Part shown: positions 1-5,950 of the stretch, piece by piece
Numbering within the stretch: the first letter of the stretch is position 1
Layout: each line of letters begins with the position of its first letter
Translations under genes and position numbers: made by a program
Source of the DNA: an uncultured Rickettsiales bacterium
GTDB taxonomy: Bacteria; Pseudomonadota; Alphaproteobacteria; Rickettsiales; UBA1997
Assembly: GCA_951801155.1 (NCBI GenBank)
Contig: CATOLK010000046.1
Coordinates: 1 to 8,287 of the forward strand
Length of the DNA stretch: 8,287 nucleotides
Direction: 5' to 3'
Notes under the pieces: generated by a model
Database searches by the model: none
Seen by the model: the letters and a program-made list of their open reading frames with translations, nothing else
What the model was told of the DNA's origin: nothing

Positions 1-46
1 ATTTTCTTGTAAGCTTGTCTTACTAGAAAATCTTGATGTGGAATCC
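1..46. repeat. Truncated copy of a palindromic intergenic repeat (GGAATCC-ended)
   Basis: Bases 1-31 form a hairpin. ATTTTCT (1-7) pairs with AGAAAAT (25-31), then a single T/T mismatch, then GTAAG (9-13) pairs with CTTAC (19-23) around a 5-nt loop. It is followed by CTTGATGTGGAATCC (32-46). The order hairpin, then GGAATCCA, then AATAA matches the minus-strand reading of the palindrome at 8049-8119, so both are probably members of one repeat family. The window starts at the foot of the inner stem, so the outer left arm is missing. Open frames run through it on both strands, so it could instead be the end of a gene. Confidence 0.45.
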
Positions 47-60
47 ATTAATAAATTACT

Positions 61-384
61 TTAACATAAATAAATAAAAATCAAAGAAATAACACATCTA
101 ATAAAAAAGAAAGATATAAAAATAAAAATAGTTTTACGCAAGAGATCCATTACATTATTATTGAAGATTTTATTATTTTTGTAATAACTCTGAAGAGTAT
201 TTAAGCAAATATTACTAAAACCTATTACATTTGTTTTTAGCGGTATAAATTTAGTTTTTAATATTTCTTTACTGTTTATTTCTAGGCTCAATATATTGTC
301 TATTCTATAGTTATTCTTAATATAACCTTTATTGATTAGGTTAAAAAGAGTATGTGATATTTTATGGGGTAGGTTAATTAGCAT
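61..384 (-). CDS. Hypothetical small protein with C-terminal membrane segment
   Basis: I do not recognise this protein. The 107-codon frame is longer than chance would usually give at this base composition, but the rest of its support is modest. The first ~80 residues are polar and Asn/Lys/Ile-rich. Residues 85-106 are strongly hydrophobic (Ile/Phe-rich) and would form a single C-terminal transmembrane helix, ending in Cys107. The ATG at 384 has no clear ribosome binding site, and the frame stays open for only 13 more codons upstream before a stop. It lies downstream, on the same strand, of the terminator at 521-552, so it would be expressed only by read-through or from an unseen promoter. 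It may be a remnant of a decayed gene or a chance frame. Confidence 0.35.
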   Translation of the reverse strand: MLINLPHKISHTLFNLINKGYIKNNYRIDNILSLEINSKEILKTKFIPLKTNVIGFSNICLNTLQSYYKNNKIFNNNVMDLLRKTIFIFISFFFIRCVISLIFIYLC

Positions 385-429
385 TTCAATTACAGTAGAA
401 AAAGAACTAATGATGTAGGTATATTAGGT

Positions 430-477
430 TAGAATAAATAAAGAATATCCATTTTAAAAATTCTTTATTTATTTCTA
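430..477. repeat. AT-rich inverted repeat
   Basis: AATAAATAAAGAAT (433-446) has an exact reverse complement at 460-473. With a one-base bulge the arms extend to 430-446 and 460-477, around a 13-nt loop. No T-run follows on either strand, so it is not a convincing terminator. Apart from this dyad I see no gene, RNA or promoter between 385 and 520. Confidence 0.4.
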
Positions 478-520
478 AAGTGATTAACTTATTATTTTGA
501 TTTTTACTTAAAAAGAACAT

Positions 521-552
521 AAAAAATGACCTGTACAACTACAGGTCTTTTT
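521..552. terminator. Bidirectional rho-independent terminator
   Basis: GACCTGT (528-534) pairs perfectly with ACAGGTC (541-547) around a 6-nt loop. A T-run follows on the plus strand (548-552), and on the minus strand an A plus six Ts (527-521). It is the only GC-containing stem in a region that is otherwise almost pure A/T. On the minus strand it would end murF transcripts (stop codon at 719) and also the short transcript expected from the promoter at 607-635. Confidence 0.75.
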
Positions 553-600
553 AAAAAAATAAAGGAAAAAAATAAAAAACAAACACTATTTTTGTCTTTC
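521..600 (-). ncRNA. Candidate small RNA, about 80 nt
   Basis: A near-consensus promoter (607-635) directs minus-strand transcription beginning near 600, and an intrinsic terminator hairpin ends it near 521. The ~80-nt product would have a purine-rich 5' end (GAAAGACAAAAATAGTG), a U-rich middle and a GACCTGT/ACAGGTC terminator stem. No reading frame of useful length lies inside it. I recognise no known RNA family. The alternative is that the promoter serves the small ORF at 61-384 and the hairpin acts as an attenuator. This is inference from the promoter-terminator pairing alone. Confidence 0.4.
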
Positions 601-606
601 AAAGAA

Positions 607-635
607 ATTATAAAAGATTTTTTTTTAAAAGTCAA
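607..635 (-). promoter_or_regulatory. Strong sigma70-type promoter
   Basis: Read on the minus strand, TTGACT (635-630, five of six to consensus) is followed by a 17-nt spacer and a perfect TATAAT (612-607). This is the best sigma70 match I found in the window. It lies 84 bp beyond the murF stop, so it does not drive murF. The nearest thing downstream is the terminator at 521-552. Confidence 0.6.
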
Positions 636-643
636 GTGATTTT

Positions 644-670
644 ATATAAAAAAATACAATTTTTTTATAT
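644..670. repeat. Perfect A/T-only palindrome after murF
   Basis: A 12-bp stem (644-655 with 659-670) consists only of A-T pairs around a 3-nt loop. It lies about 50 bp past the murF stop. It might slow RNA polymerase or protect a 3' end, but it has no following T-run, and A/T palindromes arise easily at this composition. Nothing else recognisable lies between 671 and 718. Confidence 0.35.
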
Positions 671-718
671 TTACTTTTACCATATAAATCAACTATAAAA
701 CAACTTTTAGTATATTTT

Positions 719-2155
719 TTATACAAATATTTTCATTTTATTTTTAACTAAATAGTTTAATATTTTATAAGTCTTCATTCCTTTGGAACCTTTTATAAAA
801 ACCAAATCTTTATCATTTAAAATCTCCTTAATATTATTAATCAAATCGTCTATACCTCCAAAATGGAGTGTTCGTATATTTTCATCCTTCAAAGAATTAC
901 TAAGTAATTTCATATTTTCACCTGTAGTTATCAATAAATCAACTTTATTATCTACAAGATATTTTTTCAATGATAAGTGGAATTCTTCAGTTTTTTCTCC
1001 ACATTCTAACATATCTGCCCATATACAAACTTTCCTAGTATTTTTGCCCTGTTTAAAAATATTGTCCATCAAATTAAGCCCAGTTATAAATGTTTCTGGA
1101 GCAACAGCATTATAGGAACCATTTATTAAAGTTAAGTTTATATTTTTTCCATTGAATTCGTAATCGGTATATTCTATATTATTTCTTCCTCTTGTGCTTT
1201 CTATAGTTGAAAAACTTTCTAAAATTTTATTTATATCGATTTTTAAGTATAAAGCAGCGGCCAAAATTGCCATACAATTATAGGCTATATTATAATCTAT
1301 ATTATTCAGAGTGCAATTATATACTTTATTTTCAACTATATATTCAACTTTTGCTAAATTATTTTCGATTACATGTTTTTTAAGCACTACGTCGGCATTT
1401 TCATCAATTCCAAAAGTTATAATATTTTTTATATCACAATTTTCTGCTTGTTTTTTGAGGAATTCAAACCATTTATTATCTAAATTCAAAATTACAGCTT
1501 TTGTATTATTTTTATCTATTATTTTTGATTTTTCTATTGCTATTTCTTCCTCATTTTTAAAATTGCCTAAATGAGCAGGTTTTACATTGAGAATTACAGC
1601 TATTTCTGGTTTTAATAAATTTCTAATTACATCCATTTCTCCATAGGTATTCATTCCCATTTCGCAAATACAATATTCCATATCCTTTGGAATATTAGAA
1701 AGTGTTGTTAAAATTCCATTATAATTATTAAAACTATGTTGACTGCAAAAACTTTTACCTAAATTTGAAAAACAATGATAAAATGCATCTTTTGTAGAAG
1801 TTTTTCCAACACTTCCTGTTATACCTATAATATTACCTTTAAATCTTGCTCTGGAAAAAATTGCAAGTTTTTCAAAAGCTTTTACCGTATTTTTTACTAA
1901 TATTATTCTTGGGTTTTGTTTTACATCATCAGGAATATATTCAGCCAAAATTACTGTTGAATTATCATTTTCTAAAGTATCTTTTATAAAAAAATGGCCA
2001 TCTGTATTTTCTCCTTTTCTAGCAACGAATAAAGAATTTTCTGTTGTCTCTCTATTATCAAAAACAACATTATCTATATTGAAATTATAACTTTTATCAA
2101 TATAAACTAATTCTTCTCCTAATGCTTCAATTAAATTTTCTCTATTGTATAACAT
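719..2155 (-). CDS. murF: UDP-N-acetylmuramoyl-tripeptide--D-alanyl-D-alanine ligase
   Basis: MurF is a cytoplasmic Mur ligase that adds the D-Ala-D-Ala dipeptide to UDP-MurNAc-tripeptide, using ATP, in the last cytoplasmic step of making the peptidoglycan pentapeptide. The N-terminal domain (about 1-100) is followed by the P-loop GITGSVGKTSTK (111-122), FNNYNG (142-147), EMGMNTYGEM (165-174), AHLGNF (194-199) and EKSK (208-211), whose Lys209 is at the usual carbamylated-lysine position. The C-terminal domain has TRGR (321-324), SYNA (347-350), ADMLECGE (380-387) and IKGSKGM (454-460). At 478 residues it is slightly longer than E. coli MurF (about 450). One oddity is NG before SYNA, where most MurF proteins have an acidic residue (DDSYNA). 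It is probably co-transcribed with the upstream outer-membrane gene. The usual murE/mraY neighbours are absent. The ATG start at 2155 fits the family's N-terminus; no strong ribosome binding site is seen. Confidence 0.97.
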   Translation of the reverse strand: MLYNRENLIEALGEELVYIDKSYNFNIDNVVFDNRETTENSLFVARKGENTDGHFFIKDTLENDNSTVILAEYIPDDVKQNPRIILVKNTVKAFEKLAIFSRARFKGNIIGITGSVGKTSTKDAFYHCFSNLGKSFCSQHSFNNYNGILTTLSNIPKDMEYCICEMGMNTYGEMDVIRNLLKPEIAVILNVKPAHLGNFKNEEEIAIEKSKIIDKNNTKAVILNLDNKWFEFLKKQAENCDIKNIITFGIDENADVVLKKHVIENNLAKVEYIVENKVYNCTLNNIDYNIAYNCMAILAAALYLKIDINKILESFSTIESTRGRNNIEYTDYEFNGKNINLTLINGSYNAVAPETFITGLNLMDNIFKQGKNTRKVCIWADMLECGEKTEEFHLSLKKYLVDNKVDLLITTGENMKLLSNSLKDENIRTLHFGGIDDLINNIKEILNDKDLVFIKGSKGMKTYKILNYLVKNKMKIFV

Positions 2156-2183
2156 AACTCAATTTTTTAACAAATTAATTAAA

Positions 2184-2768
2184 TTAAAAACCAAATCTCA
2201 AACCAGCATAAATATCTTGTGCTTTTTGATTGAGTTTTACTAAATCACTTCCATTTTTTACTTTTAATTCGCCCATGTCAACATATCTATAACCAACATC
2301 TAAATTAGCCGTATTAAATAAAGATACATTAACACCAAAACCGGCATTCCAAGTAAAATTGTCTTTATTATCAATTCCTGAGCAACCTGAAAATTTAGTG
2401 TTACCAACACCACCATTAATGTAAAGTTTTAGCAATGGTATGTCCAAAAAATTATAATAGACATTTCCCATTATATTTTGTGCATTTATTTTTTTTGATT
2501 TTGGATTTTCATAGGTTGTAAAATTGTATCTGTAAGCGTATTCTGCTTCAAATCTAAAACTTAATAATCTTATACCGGCATTGATTGAAGCGAATGGTTT
2601 ACCACTTTTTGTATCTAATTTTATTTGATTTATTTTATTGTCTTTATTTGTAGTATTAAGTCCACCTCTTATTCCGTAATAAATTCCAGCTGGTAAAATG
2701 GCATTTGCTTTTACAGGAACAAGCATGGTTAATGTTAAAATTAGTAATATATTTTTTAATTTTGTCAT
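2184..2768 (-). CDS. Outer-membrane beta-barrel protein
   Basis: A 194-residue secreted protein. It has a classical signal peptide: Lys3/Lys5, a hydrophobic core at 7-18, and a likely signal-peptidase I site after ANA (21-23). The mature part alternates polar and hydrophobic residues in strand-like stretches (about 28-37, 58-82, 95-127, 137-163, 183-194) with Gly/Tyr/Phe-rich turns, and it ends in Phe, the usual C-terminal signal for BAM-dependent insertion. Size and pattern fit a small eight-stranded barrel of the OmpA/Opa-like superfamily. Such proteins are common surface antigens in Rickettsiales, but the exact family and ligand cannot be named. It has one cysteine (129). It lies 28 bp upstream of murF on the same strand and diverges from clpP. 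Confidence 0.88.
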   Translation of the reverse strand: MTKLKNILLILTLTMLVPVKANAILPAGIYYGIRGGLNTTNKDNKINQIKLDTKSGKPFASINAGIRLLSFRFEAEYAYRYNFTTYENPKSKKINAQNIMGNVYYNFLDIPLLKLYINGGVGNTKFSGCSGIDNKDNFTWNAGFGVNVSLFNTANLDVGYRYVDMGELKVKNGSDLVKLNQKAQDIYAGLRFGF

Positions 2769-2799
2769 GACTATTTAATATTTTTATAAATATATGCTA

Positions 2800-2829
2800 T
2801 TTTTAATAATTTAAAATTGAAAAGTCAAG
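2800..2829 (-). promoter_or_regulatory. Putative sigma70 promoter for the OMP-murF pair
   Basis: On the minus strand TTGACT (2829-2824) is followed, after 18 nt, by TAAAAA (2805-2800, four of six to TATAAT). The expected transcript starts near 2793, about 25 nt before the ATG at 2768. The -35 box is good and the -10 box weak; the surroundings are so A/T-rich that a partial -10 match is expected by chance. Confidence 0.4.
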
Positions 2830-2833
2830 AAGG

Positions 2834-2863
2834 TTGTAAAATTAAGTGATACTACCTCATAAA
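2834..2863 (+). promoter_or_regulatory. Putative heat-shock (sigma32/RpoH) promoter of clpP
   Basis: GTTGTAAA (2834-2841), 14 nt, then CCTCATAA (2856-2863) resembles the sigma32 consensus CTTGAAA - N13-15 - CCCCATNT. The CC in the -10 element is notable in a region nearly devoid of G and C. The expected start near 2870 gives a ~58-nt leader before the clpP ATG. Control of clpP by RpoH is well established in proteobacteria, which supports the reading; the match itself is imperfect. Confidence 0.4.
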
Positions 2864-2928
2864 TACATATTGCTTTTAAAAAAAATATTTTCTATTATTC
2901 AATCAATATTAATCAAAAGAACAATAGA

Positions 2929-3561
2929 ATGTACAACAGAATAACAAGCGACTTAGTCCCAATGGTTATAGAACAAACACCAAAAGGGGAAAGATCTTTC
3001 GATATATTTTCAAGGCTTCTAAAAGAAAGAATAATATTTTTAAATGGTGAAGTAAATGACATTTCTTCGTCGTTAATAGTAGCACAATTATTATTTTTAG
3101 AATCTGAAGATCCAGAGAAAGATATTTATATGTATATAAATTCACCTGGTGGAGTTGTTACATCTGGTTTGGCAATTTATGATACTATGCAATATATAAA
3201 ACCAAAAATTTCGACGGTTTGTATGGGTCAAGCTTGTTCTATGGGGTCTTTATTACTACAAGCTGGTGCGTCAGGAAAAAGATTATCTTTGCCAAATGCT
3301 AGAATTATGATTCATCAACCATCAGGTGGTTATCAAGGGCAGGCAACAGATATAGAGATTCATACAAAAGAAATTTTAAAAACAAAAAGACAATTAAACC
3401 AAATTTATGTTAAACATACGGGTCAAAAATTATCTGTTATAGAAAAAAATATGGAAAGAGATAATTTTATGAGTCCGGAAGAAGCTTTGAAGTTTGGATT
3501 AATAGATAAAATAATTAGCAGTAGAGAAGAGCTTGAAAAGGAAATAAATAACAAAAAATAA
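2929..3561 (+). CDS. clpP: ATP-dependent Clp protease proteolytic subunit
   Basis: ClpP is the serine-protease barrel (two stacked heptamers) that degrades proteins fed in by ClpX or ClpA. This 210-residue protein is full length and aligns without gaps to E. coli ClpP over its core as I recall that sequence. The catalytic triad is Ser104 in GQACSMGS, His129 in MIHQPSGG and Asp178 in MERDNF; the spacings of 25 and 49 residues equal those of the E. coli enzyme. The N-terminal LVPMVIEQTPKGERSFDI (9-26) supports the ATG at 2929 and shows only a very short propeptide, if any. The conserved NSPGG is at 71-75. Its GC content is visibly higher than that of the following gene, as expected for a constrained protein. 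It lacks the common clpP-clpX or tig-clpP-clpX arrangement. The upstream region has a sigma32-like promoter. Confidence 0.98.
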   Translation: MYNRITSDLVPMVIEQTPKGERSFDIFSRLLKERIIFLNGEVNDISSSLIVAQLLFLESEDPEKDIYMYINSPGGVVTSGLAIYDTMQYIKPKISTVCMGQACSMGSLLLQAGASGKRLSLPNARIMIHQPSGGYQGQATDIEIHTKEILKTKRQLNQIYVKHTGQKLSVIEKNMERDNFMSPEEALKFGLIDKIISSREELEKEINNKK

Positions 3562-3604
3562 TTTTTTTAATTTTTTATATATAATATATAATTATAATTG
3601 TATA

Positions 3605-3637
3605 TTGACTTTCTAAAAAAATAAATAATTATATATT
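3605..3637 (+). promoter_or_regulatory. Putative sigma70 promoter for the gene at 3659
   Basis: TTGACT (3605-3610) is followed by A/T-only sequence with several -10-like options: ATTATA at 3628 (17-nt spacer) and TATATT at 3632 (21-nt spacer, five of six matches). It stands 20-50 bp upstream of the ATG at 3659. The -35 box is convincing; the -10 cannot be fixed. It suggests that the gene after clpP has its own transcription start. Confidence 0.35.
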
Positions 3638-3658
3638 TATATAAAAAAATATGAGAAA

Positions 3659-3928
3659 ATGGATATTTTAGGAGAAGAAGAAGGTCATACTCAAGAAGAG
3701 CTTCTTTGTGAAATGAATGAGATTTTAAATTCAAACGATAAAAAAAAGTGGAAAACTAAAATTTCAAAGTTTACTAATTACTTAAAAAATATTAGTAATG
3801 AAGAAAAAATACAATTATTTATTAATTCCATAAATAATAATTATATTTCAATATTTAAGATGTTACTTAAAGATAAAGAGATAGAATCGTATATTTCTAA
3901 GGAAAATTTAGAAAAAGTAAAGAAATAA
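3659..3928 (+). CDS. Unknown protein, N-terminal part (frameshifted)
   Basis: I do not recognise this protein. The 89-codon frame begins at ATG 3659 (preceded by a weak TGAGAAA) with an acidic head (MDILGEEEG), followed by predicted helices. LFINSINNNYISIFKMLLKDKEI (residues 53-75) has the helix-turn-helix pattern of an ankyrin-like repeat, though without the canonical TPLH signature. It stops at 3926-3928 just as the neighbouring frame opens (from 3901) and runs on to 5871. Adding one base near 3912-3916 would join the two frames as ENLEKSKEINKEIYNVI, a natural continuation. I therefore regard this as the start of a broken ~737-residue gene, not a separate small gene. Confidence 0.6.
   Translation: MDILGEEEGHTQEELLCEMNEILNSNDKKKWKTKISKFTNYLKNISNEEKIQLFINSINNNYISIFKMLLKDKEIESYISKENLEKVKK
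3901..3928 (+). other. Probable frameshift junction (one base lost)
   Basis: The upstream frame (from 3659) and the downstream frame (to 5871) overlap only in 3901-3925. Restoring one A in the A5 run at 3912-3916 makes a single 738-codon frame including the stop. The downstream frame has no ATG between its opening at 3901 and 4372, consistent with its being an internal fragment. The cause could be a true mutation, an assembly or sequencing error in a homopolymer, or a shift rescued by slippage. I see no canonical X XXY YYZ slippery heptamer in the upstream frame here. Confidence 0.6.
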
Positions 3929-3999
3929 ATAAAGAAATTTATAATGTAATTAGTACAAAACCTAAAATAATATATATTTTACTAGAAAATAATAATTAT

Positions 4000-5871
4000 T
4001 TGGGTGAATATTTTTTAAATAATTCTTTAGATAATAATGAAAATATAAAAACTTTAAAAGAAATATTTAGTTTAGAGCAAGATTATGAAATTTATGAGTT
4101 TTTTATTAAATATATTTTAAATAAGCCAGATAAAATTAATTATATTATAAGAAACGATTTATATGAAATAAATAATTATGATTTTATAAAAGATTTAGTT
4201 GTAAAAGGTATTTTTTCTGATCCAAAATTATTTGAAAAAATATTTAAATCAAATTTAAAATTCAAAGATTTTTGTTTTGAAAATCCTATATTACAAAGTT
4301 TATGTTTTGATTTTATACTTTCTGAAGAAAAGAGTAATGCTATTGAAAATTTTCAAATTTTATTAAAAAACATGGAATTAGATTTACCTAAAAGTTCAAA
4401 TGAAATTCGTAATTTACTTTTAAATAGTTTATCTTCTGTAAGTAATAATCATGAAATAGTTGCGTTAGGTAATTTTATGTTTGAAAAATATGATTTTATG
4501 AAAAATTTAAAAAATGATGATTACCCTATAATTAATAAATCTATAAATGAATCAAAATTTGAAACATTTGCTTATTTAATAGAAAAAACAGATTTGAATC
4601 TAAATCTTTTAAATGCAGATTCAAAAGAAATTTTAATTCAAAATTATATAAATGGCAGTTTTGAAAACATAAGATTACAAAAAATAAAAAATAGAATTAT
4701 TTTGGATCTTTTTAATTGTAATCCTAAAAATAAAACTCCAACGGTTAATGAAAAACAACAATATATATATAAAATTGAAGATTTAAAAGATGGAAAACAA
4801 GGTGGTAATCAAGTTACATATAATAAAATTTACAAATATGACGAAATCAATAATTCTATAAAATTAAAAAACGAAATTGCTTTTGCTAAAACTACAGGTG
4901 AAAATAACGCTAATATGTTATATGAAGTAGCACATGATAATAATAAACAAATAATTACTTTTTATAAAAAGGGGACAAATGAAGAAAATAAAGAAAATAA
5001 AGAAAATAATACATTAATTGTTGCAGAAATTGACGAAAATAATAAATTAAAATTTAATTTTAGTGAAGAAAATTTAAATAATGAGTTATTTTTGAAAAAT
5101 TTAAAAAAAGATATTAAAGAAGTAACTAGTATTAATTATAAGAGTGTAAATGGTTTTGATTTTATTTTATCTTATTTGGAATATTTACCATTATTATATA
5201 AAGATAAAGATTTAGATATAATTGTTGAATGTAAAGGTTTGGAACGAATAACTGAACAAATAAAAGATGTTTTAGTTGCCGAGGAAGATGATAAGATAAG
5301 AATTTGTGATTTTGGTTATAAAGGGCATAATACACAATTATTAATATCAAAAGATGAAATTATTATATTTAATACTGGAGATATAGTGTCTAGTATAACA
5401 TTTAAAACTAATATTAATGATATATATAAAAAAAATAATATTGACAAGTTGACTGGAAAAAATAATTTAAATATAAAATGTTTTAAAACTCTAGAACAAA
5501 AAAGCGGCAATTGTGTAAAAATGTCAAAAGAATTTATCGCAACATTTATTTTGAAATATTATAAATATAATAAAAAAGAAGAAAAATTATCTGATGTTAT
5601 GAAAAAATTGGATAGATTTGTAGAAATTTCAGATAATTTTAAAAAAATAGAAAAAGATAGTGAAAAATTAAAATATTTTTTAAAATTAAATGAAGAGGAA
5701 TTTAAAAATATTTCTAACTTAAAAGAAATTATAAAAAAAACAAATAAAAGTATAATAAAAAATAAAAATAATAATATAGATGTTAAAAAATCTATGAAAA
5801 ATATTATAGATGAGTTTGAAAAAGCAGAAAAAATAAAAAAATCAATTGAAAATAATGTTCATTTACATTAA
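4000..5871 (+). CDS. Unknown large protein, C-terminal part; possible cysteine-protease-like domain
   Basis: I do not recognise this family. The frame is open from 3901. The start given (TTG 4000) is only the first usable codon and is probably internal, because the gene appears to begin at 3659. Numbering from TTG 4000: residues 1-240 are helical with weakly ankyrin-like pairs (for example IINKSINESKFETFAYLIEK, 177-196). Residues 252-345 are beta-rich with a Glu-Asn-Lys repeat. Residues 385-520 contain GHNTQLLIS (442-450), IIIFNTGD (454-461) and EQKSGNCV (499-506), an order and spacing like the His-Asp/Asn-Gln-Cys of CE-clan enzymes. Residues 524-620 are Lys/Glu-rich helix, possibly coiled coil. 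There is no signal peptide or membrane helix, so it is cytosolic or exported by a dedicated system. Its AT content is higher than that of clpP. Enzymatic function is inference. Confidence 0.65.
   Translation: MGEYFLNNSLDNNENIKTLKEIFSLEQDYEIYEFFIKYILNKPDKINYIIRNDLYEINNYDFIKDLVVKGIFSDPKLFEKIFKSNLKFKDFCFENPILQSLCFDFILSEEKSNAIENFQILLKNMELDLPKSSNEIRNLLLNSLSSVSNNHEIVALGNFMFEKYDFMKNLKNDDYPIINKSINESKFETFAYLIEKTDLNLNLLNADSKEILIQNYINGSFENIRLQKIKNRIILDLFNCNPKNKTPTVNEKQQYIYKIEDLKDGKQGGNQVTYNKIYKYDEINNSIKLKNEIAFAKTTGENNANMLYEVAHDNNKQIITFYKKGTNEENKENKENNTLIVAEIDENNKLKFNFSEENLNNELFLKNLKKDIKEVTSINYKSVNGFDFILSYLEYLPLLYKDKDLDIIVECKGLERITEQIKDVLVAEEDDKIRICDFGYKGHNTQLLISKDEIIIFNTGDIVSSITFKTNINDIYKKNNIDKLTGKNNLNIKCFKTLEQKSGNCVKMSKEFIATFILKYYKYNKKEEKLSDVMKKLDRFVEISDNFKKIEKDSEKLKYFLKLNEEEFKNISNLKEIIKKTNKSIIKNKNNNIDVKKSMKNIIDEFEKAEKIKKSIENNVHLH
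4984..5010 (+). repeat. In-frame 9-bp tandem repeat (GAAAATAAA x3)
   Basis: Three consecutive copies of GAAAATAAA (the last ends in T) encode Glu-Asn-Lys, Glu-Asn-Lys, Glu-Asn-Asn inside the large unknown gene. The unit is a multiple of three, so copy-number change would lengthen or shorten a polar linker without breaking the frame. It probably marks a flexible loop between beta segments. Confidence 0.6.
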
Positions 5872-5889
5872 TATTAAAAATAAAAACAA

Positions 5890-5918
5890 TTGAAAAATAA
5901 AGTTAAAAAATATATTCT
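5890..5918 (+). promoter_or_regulatory. Putative promoter of comEC
   Basis: TTGAAA (5890-5895), a 17-nt spacer and TATTCT (5913-5918, four of six) lie in the 79-bp gap between the unknown gene and comEC. The predicted start near 5925 leaves a ~25-nt leader before TTG 5951. This is a weak match in A/T-only DNA; comEC may instead be read through from upstream. Confidence 0.3.
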
Positions 5919-5950
5919 AATATTAGAAATAGATTTTAAATTACAGTATC

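Noticed and set aside
1..48. Minus-strand frame starting at ATG 48 (MDSTSRFSSKTSLQEN)
   Set aside because: Short, Ser/Thr-rich because it reads through the palindromic repeat, with no ribosome binding site; unlike the codon pattern of the real genes.
2..64. Plus-strand open frame ending in LLENLDVESINKLL and stop at 62-64
   Set aside because: Only 20 codons, and it overlaps a clear hairpin plus GGAATCC signature that better explains the local GC content. A gene tail here remains possible but cannot be supported.
783..1115. Plus-strand open frame of 110 codons, and a similar one at 1311-1574
   Set aside because: Both lie wholly antisense to murF, whose motifs are unmistakable; they are shadows.
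3562..3604. A/T palindromes after clpP as a terminator
   Set aside because: Only A/T pairing in DNA of this composition, with no distinct stem and T-run.
3912..3928. Programmed -1 ribosomal frameshift joining the two halves of the unknown gene
   Set aside because: No canonical slippery heptamer in the correct phase and no stable downstream stem; simple base loss fits better.
5162..5510. Minus-strand open frames opposite the large unknown gene
   Set aside because: Low complexity, hydrophobic by reverse translation of Lys/Asn codons, no start signals; antisense shadows.
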